Source of the DNA: UBA1426 sp052034085
GTDB lineage: Bacteria; Bacillota; Clostridia; Peptostreptococcales; Anaerovoracaceae
Reading direction: 5' to 3'
DNA length: 64,000 bases
Assembly (NCBI GenBank): GCA_052034085.1
Contig: JBPOJA010000004.1
Coordinates: forward strand, 3,177 to 67,176
Shown: one piece after another, positions 9,203-19,566 of the stretch
Numbering within the stretch: position 1 is the first letter of the stretch
Layout: every line of letters starts with the position of its first letter
Made by a program: the position numbers and the translations under genes
The notes under the pieces: model-generated
Seen by the model: the letters and a program-made list of their open reading frames with translations, nothing else
What the model was told of the DNA's origin: nothing
The model's database searches: none

Positions 9203-10711
9203 CTATTCTGCATCCAGTTCTATTATACTGTCTTCAGCAACAGGCGCCGGGACGACTTCGGCCAGTCTCCTGCTCTTGATTGCGTAAACCAGTCCAAACA
9301 GCTGCAGGGTAATTACCGGAGTCATAGCTACGAGCGCAACTATGCCGAATGCATCAGTAAAAATATTTCCACCTGAGAATTCACAGGCTCCCATGGCAAA
9401 AGGCAGCATAAAAGTTGCGGCCAGGGGGCCCGAGGCTACTGCTCCGGAGTCAAAGGCTACAGACACGAAAAGTTTCGGCACAAAAAATGTCAGTATAAGT
9501 GCAATAAGATAGCCGGGGATTATGAAATACATAATTGACATGCCATAAAGCACTCTTACCATGGCTAAGCCCACAGAAACGGCAACTCCCGCGGAAAGCC
9601 CCAGACCCATGGCTTTTTCCGAAACAGCTCCTGCTGTAACCTCTGCAACCTGCCTTTTCAGCACAAAGACAGCCGGTTCTGCAGCCACCACAAAATAACC
9701 CATCACCATGCCGGTAAAGATTAATACAGCCCCGCTGCTCTTTGAAATCAGCAAAAACCCCAATGCATAACCAGCCGGCATAAACCCGATATTCACACCT
9801 GCAAGAAATAATACCAGGCCCAGAAAAGTATACAGGGTCCCTGAAAGAATTCTTATAAAGGCTTCTTTATGCAATCGGAGTTTTACCGCCTGAATAATGA
9901 GAAAAAGCAGCAATATAGGAAGCAGAGCAAGTGCCACTTCCCCGGCGTATATATGAAAGCTCCCTGCATAAACCCGGGCAATCTCCCTGATTCCTTCAAC
10001 ATCCAAAAGTTTTATTGCGCTGCCTCCTTCAGGGCTGAAAAACATTCCCAGTATGAGCACAGCAATAATCGGGCCGATCAGACAAAGTGAAATCAGGCCG
10101 AAACTGTCCTCTTCAGTGGTTTTGTCTCCCCTTATTCTTGAAAGCCCTATTCCCAGAGCCATCACAAAGGGAACCATGATGGGGCCTGTGGTAACTCCTC
10201 CGGATTCCCAGGCTATGGAGATAAAATTTATGCCTGAAAGTTGAGACAGGATAAAAGCCGAGATATAACAAACAATAAGAAGCCATGACAGTGGAAACTG
10301 GAATAGAATTCTTAGTATTGCGGCAACCAAAGCTAAACCGACGCCTACAGAAACTACAGCAATAATCAATGAATCCGGAACCCCGCTTATCTGACTTGCC
10401 AATACAATCAAATCCGGCTCGGCCATGCTTATGAACACACCTATAATAAATATCAGTGTTATAATAACAAACAGATTCTTGCTCTTAATAATTGTGGTGC
10501 CAACATGTTCGCCTATGGGTATCAGAGATACATCCACACCGAAGTTGAACAGGGTAATTCCTAAAACCATAGTAATAGCGCTGACTAAAAATAGCACAAG
10601 GCCACCGGCAGGCATGGGCCCGACAGTGAAGTTCAGAACCACTACCAATAAGATAATGGGAATTACCGAAAAAAGAGATTCCTTGAATTTTGAAAACAGC
10701 AGTTTCAGCAA
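9203..10711 (-). CDS. DUF1538 integral membrane protein (left-arm copy)
   Basis: Identical twin of 50114-51622. 502 residues, two homologous membrane halves, TTG start overlapping the MFS stop. Probable PII-controlled transporter (inference). Confidence 0.83.
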   Translation of the reverse strand: MLKLLFSKFKESLFSVIPIILLVVVLNFTVGPMPAGGLVLFLVSAITMVLGITLFNFGVDVSLIPIGEHVGTTIIKSKNLFVIITLIFIIGVFISMAEPDLIVLASQISGVPDSLIIAVVSVGVGLALVAAILRILFQFPLSWLLIVCYISAFILSQLSGINFISIAWESGGVTTGPIMVPFVMALGIGLSRIRGDKTTEEDSFGLISLCLIGPIIAVLILGMFFSPEGGSAIKLLDVEGIREIARVYAGSFHIYAGEVALALLPILLLFLIIQAVKLRLHKEAFIRILSGTLYTFLGLVLFLAGVNIGFMPAGYALGFLLISKSSGAVLIFTGMVMGYFVVAAEPAVFVLKRQVAEVTAGAVSEKAMGLGLSAGVAVSVGLAMVRVLYGMSIMYFIIPGYLIALILTFFVPKLFVSVAFDSGAVASGPLAATFMLPFAMGACEFSGGNIFTDAFGIVALVAMTPVITLQLFGLVYAIKSRRLAEVVPAPVAEDSIIELDAE

Positions 10712-12117
10712 TCGCTTAACTCATCCTTTTCATTTTGCTTAAGTATACCATCTTCCGGTGCTTTTTTCCTGTTTGATGATATTATGGCGCCAATAATGCA
10801 AAGAACCGTGAACAGGCTGTAGGATACTTTCATAACTTTGAGTATCTGTGCAGGGTCCGCCAGATCTAAAGGTACTTTACCGATATATATTGAAATTATG
10901 AAAGTAACCACCGCCATATTGCTGCTTTGCCCCAGATTTCTCATGGTGGCCAGCAGAGATGATGCCACCCCATAATCTTTTGCTTCGACACAGGACATTA
11001 TTGCATTAGTGTTTGGTGATGAAAACAAGGCAAAGCCCACTCCAACCAGGGACAGATTCAAAACTATATGCGGAAGCGAACTCTCCCCCTTTATAAACAC
11101 CAGCAAAAAAAGCCCGAGGGCGCAAAGCCCCATGCCGTAAGAAGCCAGCTTATAAGGGGAAATCCTGTCAGAAAGCCTGCCCATATAAGGTGACAGCAGG
11201 GCCATCAAAAGGGGTTGAGTAATCATTATAAGACCTGCGGGTCCCGATTCCATACCTTTTACTACCTGAAGAAAAATTGACATGAGGTATCCCACGGCAA
11301 AAGTGGCTCCATAGTTCAGCAGGGCAGCCAGGTTGGAAAGCAGATAATTTATATTGCTTCTGAACATCCTTATCTGAATCAAAGGGCTCTCGGCTCTGAG
11401 TTCATATTTTACGAAAACATACATCAGCAGAAAGCTGGAAGCCAGCATATATTTTGCATGAGGCTCCTGAGAAAGGGAAGACAAGCCGTACATAGCCATG
11501 AATATCATAGCTACAAACAAAAGGCTGCCCGCAATATCAGCTTTTTCGCCCAATTTTTCCTGCCTGACATTTTTCAGGAAAAGAGCTGCCAGTACAAAAT
11601 TCGCCAACCCGATAATGAGAGTGAACACAAGTATGGAACGCCAGCCGAGAGCCTGATTCATTACTCCGCCGATTACAGGCCCTGTTGTAAGCCCCACATA
11701 CGTGGCTCCTATGATGAAACCCAGGGCTTTACCCCTTTCTTCCCTTGGATAAATACTTACCAGCACGGCCTGGTTTGTAGCGAAAATCATGGCGCTTCCA
11801 ATTCCCTGCAGAATGCGCAATACCAGAAAAAATTCGATGCTGCGGGAAAAACATATGATTCCCGATGTCAGAGAAAACAGCAACAGACCTGCCTTCATAA
11901 TAGCAAGTCTGTTTGTTATATCCGCCAAACGGCCAATGGGGACGGACAAAGCGGCCCCCGCAATAATGAACCCGTTTATTATCCAGCCAACGGATGAAGC
12001 CCCGGCCTGAAATTCCCGGTCAATGGCAGGGATGGAAAGGTTCAGGGCACTTCCTGAAAATGCCGCAATGAAAGCAGTCAGCATGAGCAGAATCAAAGCG
12101 GCCTTTTTACTGTTCAT
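10705..12117 (-). CDS. MFS transporter, DHA2 family (left-arm copy)
   Basis: Identical twin of 48708-50120. 470 residues, about 14 membrane helices, drug:proton antiporter type. Start overlaps the pckG stop by one base. Confidence 0.86.
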   Translation of the reverse strand: MNSKKAALILLMLTAFIAAFSGSALNLSIPAIDREFQAGASSVGWIINGFIIAGAALSVPIGRLADITNRLAIMKAGLLLFSLTSGIICFSRSIEFFLVLRILQGIGSAMIFATNQAVLVSIYPREERGKALGFIIGATYVGLTTGPVIGGVMNQALGWRSILVFTLIIGLANFVLAALFLKNVRQEKLGEKADIAGSLLFVAMIFMAMYGLSSLSQEPHAKYMLASSFLLMYVFVKYELRAESPLIQIRMFRSNINYLLSNLAALLNYGATFAVGYLMSIFLQVVKGMESGPAGLIMITQPLLMALLSPYMGRLSDRISPYKLASYGMGLCALGLFLLVFIKGESSLPHIVLNLSLVGVGFALFSSPNTNAIMSCVEAKDYGVASSLLATMRNLGQSSNMAVVTFIISIYIGKVPLDLADPAQILKVMKVSYSLFTVLCIIGAIISSNRKKAPEDGILKQNEKDELSDC

Positions 12118-13919
12118 CAGCCTTCATATTCTGCCAGTCTCTGCTTCAGGGCATCAAGCTGCTCTGTCAGTTCTTCCGGCAGGCATTCTCCATAGCTTTC
12201 GTAATGTTTTTCTATTGATTCAACTTCTGCAAGCCAATCTTCTTTGTTGACAGAAAGCAATTCTTTCATGGCATCCCAGCTCACTTCCAGACCTTCTGTA
12301 TCTATGGCATCCGGTGAAGGCATATAGCCTATGGGCATTTTTACTGCTTCTCCTTCCCCGGATACCCTTTCAAAGATCCACTTCAGCACTCTGCTGTTTT
12401 CGCCGTAACCGGGCCACAGCCAGTTGCCTTCTTTATCTTTTCTGAACCAGTTCACATAAAAGATTTTTGGCAGCTTGTCTTCGGTGGACTTCTCGCCTAT
12501 TTCATACCAGTGACGGAGATAATCGCAGACATGATATCCCATAAAAGGCAGCATTGCGAATGGATCCCTTCTGACCTGCCCGATTTTGTCTGAAATGGCA
12601 GCGGCGGTTATTTCCGACCCCATTATAGAGCCCAAAAAGATACCGTGTTTCCAATCAAAGCTTTCATGAACCAGGGGGATGATATTTGGTCTTCTGCCCC
12701 CGATTAAGATGGCGGAAATGGGCACGCCCTTTGGATCTTCCCATTCAGGTGCGATGGAAGGGCACTGGCTGGCAGGCACGGTAAATCTGGCGTTGGGATG
12801 TGCTGCAGGTTTGTCGCTTCCCGGGCTCCAATCATTGCCTGTCCAGTCAATGAGATGGCTAGGTGCATCTTTTCCTATCCCTTCCCACCAGACATCCTTG
12901 TCATCCGTCAATGCCACATTGGTATATATGGTGTTTCTGTCGATGCTCTTCATTGCGTTTGGGTTTGAGTCCATTGAGGTACCGGGAGCCACACCGAAAA
13001 AGCCTGCTTCTGGATTGATGGCATAAAGCCTTCCGTCTTCCCCGAATCTCATCCATGCAACGTCATCACCTATAGTTTCTACTTTCCAGCCCGGAATTGT
13101 GGGCACCATCATGGCAAGGTTGGTTTTGCCGCAGGCGCTGGGAAAGGCGCCGGTCACATATTGTACTCTGCCCTTGGGATCGGTCAGCTTCAGAATAAGC
13201 ATGTGCTCCGCCAACCAGCCCTCGTCCCTGGCCATAACAGATGCAATCCTGAGAGCAAAGCATTTTTTGCCTAAAAGTGCATTGCCACCATAACCCGAAC
13301 CGTAGGACCAGATAACTCTTTCCTCAGGGAAATGGCTTATATATTTTTGTTCCATTGGTGCACAGGGCCATTCAGGATCTTCCATACCTTCTTCCAGGGG
13401 ATAGCCTACCGAGTGCAGACAGGGAACGAAATCTCCCTCTTCTCCCAATTCATCCAGCACTGCCTGTCCAATCCTGGTCATAATCCTCATGTTGACAACA
13501 ACATAAGCACTGTCTGTAATCTCCACCCCTATCTTTGAAATATATGACCCGATAGGCCCCATGGAGAATGGGATGACATACATGGTTCTGCCCTTCATGC
13601 ATCCTGTGTAGAGATCTGTCATCAGTGGTTTCAGTATTTTAGGATCTATCCAGTTATTTGTAGGACCAGCATCCTCTTCTTTAACCGAAGAAATATAGGT
13701 GCGGTCTTCAACCCTTGCCACGTCTGAGGGATCGCTGCGAAATGCATAGCATCCCGGCAGTTTTTCTTCGTTCAAAACAGTTGCGGCACCCGACTTCACG
13801 GCGCCCTCCAGCAACATGGTGTTCTCTTCTTCCGAGCCGTCACACCAATGCACTGCATCCGGCTGACACAGTTCTACCATTTCCTCAACCCATTTGAGCA
13901 ATTTTTTGTTAGATGTCAA
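12117..13919 (-). CDS. pckG: phosphoenolpyruvate carboxykinase, GTP (left-arm copy)
   Basis: Identical twin of 46906-48708. 600 residues from a TTG start with AGGAGG. FPSACGKTN kinase loop and GTP-class segments. Interconverts oxaloacetate and PEP. Confidence 0.93.
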   Translation of the reverse strand: MTSNKKLLKWVEEMVELCQPDAVHWCDGSEEENTMLLEGAVKSGAATVLNEEKLPGCYAFRSDPSDVARVEDRTYISSVKEEDAGPTNNWIDPKILKPLMTDLYTGCMKGRTMYVIPFSMGPIGSYISKIGVEITDSAYVVVNMRIMTRIGQAVLDELGEEGDFVPCLHSVGYPLEEGMEDPEWPCAPMEQKYISHFPEERVIWSYGSGYGGNALLGKKCFALRIASVMARDEGWLAEHMLILKLTDPKGRVQYVTGAFPSACGKTNLAMMVPTIPGWKVETIGDDVAWMRFGEDGRLYAINPEAGFFGVAPGTSMDSNPNAMKSIDRNTIYTNVALTDDKDVWWEGIGKDAPSHLIDWTGNDWSPGSDKPAAHPNARFTVPASQCPSIAPEWEDPKGVPISAILIGGRRPNIIPLVHESFDWKHGIFLGSIMGSEITAAAISDKIGQVRRDPFAMLPFMGYHVCDYLRHWYEIGEKSTEDKLPKIFYVNWFRKDKEGNWLWPGYGENSRVLKWIFERVSGEGEAVKMPIGYMPSPDAIDTEGLEVSWDAMKELLSVNKEDWLAEVESIEKHYESYGECLPEELTEQLDALKQRLAEYEG

Positions 13920-13958
13920 TTTGCATGTCCTCCTTATTTCCCTTTCTTTTTTTATCAA

Positions 13959-15332
13959 TTATATAACCAGATCCTGATTTAAATGGACACAGTTTTTAGA
14001 CAAGGCATCCATGGCTGCCGCATTAATGGGATAGTTTACCGGCGATGCGGACAAAAGCGGGTGTGTGGCAACCTGGAAGGTATTCAGTTCTGTGGCCGTC
14101 ATTCCTTTTTGAATGGCCAGGCTCAGTATATTTATCATTTCGCAGGCCGAGTCTCCTCCTGCAATCTGGGCCCCCAGAATTATTCCGGAGCATTTTGAAA
14201 AAATCAGTTTAACTCTTAAAGAACGGGTGCCGGGCAAAGTAATGGGATGATGATCAGAAGTAACCGCATTTCCCGTCATTATGCTGAAGCCCTCTTCTTT
14301 CGCCCTTGCCTCCGTTATACCGGCTGCTGCGTATGTATGGCCAAAAATTTTCGTTGCAAATGCGCTTATAGTTCCTTTATTGGCTCTCACAAGACGCAGA
14401 TGGAATGCGTTGCAGCCCGCAATTCTTGCCTCCATGGCCGCTGTGGATGCCAATAGTACAGGAACATCCTTTCCCGTAAAGAAGCATTTCTTTTCTGCGC
14501 AGTCTCCTATGGCGAATATATCGGGATCATTTGTCCTTGTATATTGATCTACCACTATTGCACCTTTGGCGTTGAGCTCAATTCCGGTATTATGCACCAG
14601 GCTGCTGTTGGGCTTGACTCCCAATCCCAGCAGCACCAGGTCGGCTTCAAGAGTCTGTCCGTTATCCAGCTCCACTGATTCAACTTTGGTTTCGCCATTG
14701 AATCTGGTAACCTTGGTCTTCGTGTATATTATTACTCCTTCTTTTTCGAATACGCCTTCTATTTCATCGGTCAGATCTTTATCAAAGGCCTGCCAAAGAC
14801 AGGCTTCTGCCAGTTCAACAACCCTGACTTCCTTGCCCAGATTTCTTATCTGCTCGGCGAATTCCATGCCTATGAAGCCTCCGCCCACTACCACCACTTT
14901 GCTGGCATCCCTGATTTTGCACAGCAGGTTTGCAAGGTAATCCTTGGATTTAAATACGGGATAGATGTTTTCAAGATCATGACCCGGAATAAACGTAGGT
15001 ATAATGGGGAGAGAGCCGGTAGCCAATATGAGTTTTTTATACTGATATTGCTCACCTTTTTCGGTGCTGACAACTTTTGCCCCTCTTTCAAGGGAAACAA
15101 CCTTATCCCTGACCAGATTGATTCCCGCATCCAGAATGTGTGCATCCGGAATCACATTTTTATCAGTGTCATGAAGAGTACCATAAATATATGGGATTCC
15201 ACAGGGGACCATTACTTTTTCAGCATCGCGGATTATTGTTATGTCAATATTGCCATATGCTTTTCTGGCGGTTGTGGCACTTAAAATTGCACCTACGCTT
15301 CCGCCGACAATGAGTAAATCAGTTTTTTTCAT
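13959..15332 (-). CDS. CoA-disulfide reductase/NADH oxidase-type flavoprotein (left-arm copy)
   Basis: Identical twin of 45493-46866. 457 residues with FAD and NAD(P)H Rossmann motifs and redox Cys44 in VPCGIPY. Substrate unknown. Confidence 0.83.
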   Translation of the reverse strand: MKKTDLLIVGGSVGAILSATTARKAYGNIDITIIRDAEKVMVPCGIPYIYGTLHDTDKNVIPDAHILDAGINLVRDKVVSLERGAKVVSTEKGEQYQYKKLILATGSLPIIPTFIPGHDLENIYPVFKSKDYLANLLCKIRDASKVVVVGGGFIGMEFAEQIRNLGKEVRVVELAEACLWQAFDKDLTDEIEGVFEKEGVIIYTKTKVTRFNGETKVESVELDNGQTLEADLVLLGLGVKPNSSLVHNTGIELNAKGAIVVDQYTRTNDPDIFAIGDCAEKKCFFTGKDVPVLLASTAAMEARIAGCNAFHLRLVRANKGTISAFATKIFGHTYAAAGITEARAKEEGFSIMTGNAVTSDHHPITLPGTRSLRVKLIFSKCSGIILGAQIAGGDSACEMINILSLAIQKGMTATELNTFQVATHPLLSASPVNYPINAAAMDALSKNCVHLNQDLVI

Positions 15333-15373
15333 ACCGGAGACCTCCTTCGCTTCCTACCTATACACATCATATT

Positions 15374-15402
15374 ATTATACACGTTAAATACTGATATTTC
15401 AA
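15374..15402 (-). promoter_or_regulatory. predicted flavoprotein-pckG promoter (left-arm copy)
   Basis: Mirror of 45423-45451: TTGAAA, a 17-bp spacer and TATAAT. Confidence 0.65.
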
Positions 15403-16229
15403 ATATTTCCCAAGAAAACATTGGGCAGATATTCACCGGCAATGGCAGCCAGCCTTTTAATAGTTCCAGCCCTGGTTGCATTTTTATCCATCATTTTATA
15501 GGCGGGGAAAAATCTGGACAGGTGCAGGGGGATTGCCGGATTAATGAACGAAATCCAATGCGCCATTTGCCTGATTTCCTCCTCGTCATCATTTTCACCC
15601 TCAATTATCAGGCAGGTTACTTCAACATGAGCCTTTTCTGCGGCCAGGGATATGGTATTTTTTACCGTTTCCAAGTCGCCACCGATTTTTCTGTAAAATA
15701 TCTGATTGTACGCTTTCAAGTCAATATTAAAGGCATCTATCAGCGGAAGTAGCTTCATAAAAGGTTCCTCGTTTATATATCCGTTGGTTACAACAACATT
15801 ATCCATGCCCGCCAGTTTAATTAGATTGGCGCAGTCTCTGACAAATTCATAGCCTATAAGAGGTTCATTATAAGTATAAGCCAGGCCTATATTACCCAGC
15901 ATTTTGTACTTTTCCGCCTCCTTGACAAGCATTTCCGGACTCATTTTGTTGTGGACCGGGTTTTCCCTGATCATGGAAATATGATAATTCTGACAAAACG
16001 AACAGCGCAAATTGCAGCCGTAACTGCCTACAGACAATATGGTGCTGCCCGGTTTATACATCCGCAAGGGTTTTTTTTCGATGGGATCGAGAGCAATGGC
16101 AGTAACGGCGCCATAACTTTCCTGTACTATTTTACCATTCAAATTAATCCTTGCGCCGCATACACCTCTTTCACCGGGGGCCAGCCGGCACTTCCTCGGG
16201 CAGACAGGGCAAAGGATTCTCTCATTCAC
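15399..16229 (-). CDS. amrS: AmmeMemoRadiSam radical SAM enzyme (left-arm copy)
   Basis: Identical twin of 44596-45426. 276 residues, GTG start, radical SAM motif CNLRCSFC, extra N-terminal cysteines. Partner of the Memo-AMMECR1 fusion it overlaps. Confidence 0.88.
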   Translation of the reverse strand: MNERILCPVCPRKCRLAPGERGVCGARINLNGKIVQESYGAVTAIALDPIEKKPLRMYKPGSTILSVGSYGCNLRCSFCQNYHISMIRENPVHNKMSPEMLVKEAEKYKMLGNIGLAYTYNEPLIGYEFVRDCANLIKLAGMDNVVVTNGYINEEPFMKLLPLIDAFNIDLKAYNQIFYRKIGGDLETVKNTISLAAEKAHVEVTCLIIEGENDDEEEIRQMAHWISFINPAIPLHLSRFFPAYKMMDKNATRAGTIKRLAAIAGEYLPNVFLGNI

Positions 16230-17611
16230 TTGTGCCTCACCACCTGGAATCTTTCCATCATATATTTTTCTCCCGGTGAAATCCCGGCTTTTCTCAAAGC
16301 AATTTCCAACTGTTCCTCCACTGTATCGATGCCCTCCAGATTAGGTAGCAGGAGCCCGCGTTTATAACCTTTACTGACTATTACTCCGTATTTTTCGGGG
16401 TCAAGCTGTTCCTTTGAATCTATCGGCTCCGGTTTGCCCAGGACATCCACGCTGTAAATCAGCTGATCCAGTTCCCCTTTTTTTACAGGTTCGAACCTTG
16501 GATCTCCGGTCCCCGCACTGACTGCATTATGTATTATCTCCTCAGCAAGATTTTTTTGAACCGGCTCTATGGTTCCTATGCAACCTCTCAAACGGCCATC
16601 CTTATAAAGGGTTACAAACGCTCCCGCTCTGATATGGAGAAGTTCTTCTGACAGTTCTTCGCCCGGCTTTATATATTTCCCCGTATTTACATAACTTTCA
16701 AGAGAAAGCCTCGCCAGTTTTACCAGGTCTCCTTCATTTTTCCTGATCGAAAACAGCTCCTCTTCTGATTTTTCCTCAAATATCCGGTCAAAACGCCTTT
16801 TCTCGTCATTGCCTTCCGGGTGGAATGAAGCCACGGCATAGCCAACCCCGTATGGTCCCTCATAAGAGAGAAGATTTGATTTCACAGCTTTGCCGTCCAG
16901 GCTTCCCGCCATAACCAGAAAAGATCTCAGGCCGCATTCACCGGCTGCATCACAATCCTCATCGCTGAACCCGAAAAACTGCAGAAAATCTCCTTTTTCC
17001 ATGGCTTTGGTTATTTTGTCATCGAATGCGGGGCCCTCGGGAGCATAGCTGTAAGGTCCGTCTTCCAATAACCTGTGCGAAAGATCTCCGCTGCCTATCA
17101 CGACAATGTTCCTGCCTAGTTTTTCTGCAGCCCTGGCAACAAGCTTTCCAAAGTGATAGTGGTCTGTTGAGCTCAAACCCGAGACTCCGGCCCTGACCAG
17201 CTTATAGTCCTTCAGATATTGTTCCACGAAGTAAAGGGGAACCAATGTGCCATGATCCATTTTCGCATCACGCTGACCCAAAGTTCCTGCAGGGAAGCCT
17301 TCCTCAAATGCCAGTTGAGAAAGTTCAGCAACAAGATCTTCATCGTATTTTGCCCTCATTTTAACAGTCCTGTCTCCAAACATGGAAAAATCCCCTTCTC
17401 CGTAAGCTCCCGGCGAAATATGGATGTAATCGCTGTACACTACGGAATGAGGGGAAATGAGAACAATTGTATCAGGCTTAAGCTGTCCGATTTCTATTGA
17501 CGCCTTTTCAAAGGCTGCGAGAGTAGCTCTTATCTTTCTCTCCTGCCCCCTTCCGACTGCCGGCACGGCCAGGGGCGGATGGGGCATTATATATGCTGCT
17601 AAAACAGACAT
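16226..17611 (-). CDS. Memo + AMMECR1 fusion protein (left-arm copy)
   Basis: Identical twin of 43214-44599. 461 residues: LigB/Memo domain, then AMMECR1 with LRGCIGTIEP. Core of the AmmeMemoRadiSam system, reaction unknown. Confidence 0.88.
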   Translation of the reverse strand: MSVLAAYIMPHPPLAVPAVGRGQERKIRATLAAFEKASIEIGQLKPDTIVLISPHSVVYSDYIHISPGAYGEGDFSMFGDRTVKMRAKYDEDLVAELSQLAFEEGFPAGTLGQRDAKMDHGTLVPLYFVEQYLKDYKLVRAGVSGLSSTDHYHFGKLVARAAEKLGRNIVVIGSGDLSHRLLEDGPYSYAPEGPAFDDKITKAMEKGDFLQFFGFSDEDCDAAGECGLRSFLVMAGSLDGKAVKSNLLSYEGPYGVGYAVASFHPEGNDEKRRFDRIFEEKSEEELFSIRKNEGDLVKLARLSLESYVNTGKYIKPGEELSEELLHIRAGAFVTLYKDGRLRGCIGTIEPVQKNLAEEIIHNAVSAGTGDPRFEPVKKGELDQLIYSVDVLGKPEPIDSKEQLDPEKYGVIVSKGYKRGLLLPNLEGIDTVEEQLEIALRKAGISPGEKYMMERFQVVRHK

Positions 17612-17626
17612 CTCCTTCTCCTTTTC

Positions 17627-18568
17627 TCAAGTTTTTATTCTGCAGGCCATTTCCTCCAGCTTTCTGAACCTGTGATTTACCCCTGATTTTTGCAAAGGGG
17701 GATTTAACATCTGGCCCAGCTCCGCCAGTGAACTTTCCGGATTTTCAAGTCTGAGCCGGGCCAGTTCCTTCAGTCTGACCGGAAGATTATCCAGCCCCAG
17801 AGACTGGTCCAGTTTCTTAATGGTTTCTATCTGTCTGACTGCGCTGTCAACAGTTTTATCCAGATTTGCACTTTCGCAGTTCACAATTCTGTTTGTTTTG
17901 TTTCTCAGCTCTTTGATAATCCTCACATTTTCAAATTCCAGCACCTGATTGCCTGCACCTACCAGTGCCAGAAAATCGCTGATTTGCTCACTTTCCTTAA
18001 GGTACACTATATAACTATTCCTTCTTGCCGCAACTTTGCTTTTAAGGCCAAAGCTGTTTATAAGCCTTCTTATGTCACTGGCCAGAGCTTCGCCGGCACA
18101 TACTATTTCCATATGATAGCCTTTTTCAGGATGGCTTACGGTACCTGCCCCAAGAAATGCCCCTCTTAAAAAAGCTCTTTTGCAGCACCTGGTCCTGATT
18201 ATGTCTGCCGATATTTCCTCGGGAAAATAATTTTGTCCCTCCTTTACTTTCAGCATGCCAATTTCCCTTAAAATCTGCTCCCCATTGTTTGAAGAATCTA
18301 TGTGAAGCTCATAAACCCGCTTTTTTTTCAGGGCCTTGTTCTGATTGATTGTAAGAACAATATTGGTTTCAAAATAGTCTTTAATAAGCTTAAGTATGAG
18401 CCTTGCTGATGCAGGGTTTTCCGTGGTTACGGTTAGCTCCATACCATTTTCATCTGCGGACGGAATGCCGCACATGCGAATAAAACCGGCTATTTCTGCT
18501 AATATGCAACATTTTTTATCCCTTTCCATTCTCACTATTTCTTTTTTTACATCTGATGAAAATGACAC
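17627..18568 (-). CDS. whiA: DNA-binding protein WhiA (left-arm copy)
   Basis: Identical twin of 42257-43198. 313 residues, GTG start after GGGGGAGGG; LAGLIDADG-like N-domain and C-terminal helix-turn-helix. Confidence 0.92.
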   Translation of the reverse strand: MSFSSDVKKEIVRMERDKKCCILAEIAGFIRMCGIPSADENGMELTVTTENPASARLILKLIKDYFETNIVLTINQNKALKKKRVYELHIDSSNNGEQILREIGMLKVKEGQNYFPEEISADIIRTRCCKRAFLRGAFLGAGTVSHPEKGYHMEIVCAGEALASDIRRLINSFGLKSKVAARRNSYIVYLKESEQISDFLALVGAGNQVLEFENVRIIKELRNKTNRIVNCESANLDKTVDSAVRQIETIKKLDQSLGLDNLPVRLKELARLRLENPESSLAELGQMLNPPLQKSGVNHRFRKLEEMACRIKT

Positions 18569-18613
18569 GGGACCAACCCTCCCCCTTGCGTATTTGGATA
18601 GTCTGAAGATGAC

Positions 18614-18661
18614 AAAAGACCTAAGGCGCATATAACTACATACCCGGGCCTCAGGTCTTTT
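18614..18661 (-). terminator. terminator after the BKACE gene (left-arm copy)
   Basis: Mirror of 42164-42211: 14-bp stem AAAAGACCTGAGGC with one wobble. Confidence 0.72.
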
Positions 18662-18675
18662 ATAGGCTGTGATGA

Positions 18676-19497
18676 TTATTTACCTATGCTTAAAATCCTT
18701 CTGGCCTCATCAGGTGTTGCAATTTCTCTTCCCAGCAAATTTGCCAAAGCAACTACTTTTTCCACCATTTCACCGTTACTGGCCGCTAAAACACCCTTAC
18801 GCAGATAGAGGCTGTCCTCAAATCCCACTCTGACATTACCTCCCATTATGATTGCACCGGCAGCTATATCGTAGTTATATCTTCCGATGGCACAGGCGGT
18901 CCATGTGGATTCCTGCGGAATACTGCCCACCATAAAAGCCAGATCCCGCAGTGTTGCGCTCATCTGGACACCCAGAACGAAATCGAAGTGCAGGGGGTGA
19001 ACCAGCAGGCCTTTCTTATCCATTCTCAGGGCAATATCTATCATACCTTTGTCAAAGACTTCGATTTCAGGCTTGATTCCCTTATCTTTCATTATCTGGG
19101 CAAAATTTGCTATGGTATTATCAGTGTTGACAAAAATCTCATCGCCGCCAAAATTCAGGGTGCCGCAGTCAAGGGTTGCCATTTCCGGCGTGGGGTTGAT
19201 ATCAATAGAGGCCAGCCTTTCAAGATCTGTCATCCCTACGGCTCCGCCTGTGGAAGGTTGTATGATTACATCAGGGCACACTTTATAAATGGCATCTACG
19301 GCCTCCTGAAACCTTCCTGTATCCTGAGTAGGGGTTCCGTCATCCCAGCGCACATGCAGGTGAATAATGGATGCTCCGGCATCATAGGCGGATTTTGCTT
19401 CTCTAGCAATCTCCTCAATCGTATACGGGACTGCCGGATTCTGTTCTTTAGTTACTTCCGCTCCGCAAATTGCGGCTGTTATAATCAATTTTTCCAT
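18676..19497 (-). CDS. kce: 3-keto-5-aminohexanoate cleavage enzyme-like, BKACE (left-arm copy)
   Basis: Identical twin of 41328-42149. 273 residues with zinc ligands H46, H48 and Glu227. Condenses a beta-keto acid with acetyl-CoA; native substrate uncertain. Confidence 0.8.
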   Translation of the reverse strand: MEKLIITAAICGAEVTKEQNPAVPYTIEEIAREAKSAYDAGASIIHLHVRWDDGTPTQDTGRFQEAVDAIYKVCPDVIIQPSTGGAVGMTDLERLASIDINPTPEMATLDCGTLNFGGDEIFVNTDNTIANFAQIMKDKGIKPEIEVFDKGMIDIALRMDKKGLLVHPLHFDFVLGVQMSATLRDLAFMVGSIPQESTWTACAIGRYNYDIAAGAIIMGGNVRVGFEDSLYLRKGVLAASNGEMVEKVVALANLLGREIATPDEARRILSIGK

Positions 19498-19566
19498 GGA
19501 CACCACTCCTTTTGTTAACTCAAGATATGCGTATTGAAACCTCGTTATTTACTTAACATTATTATA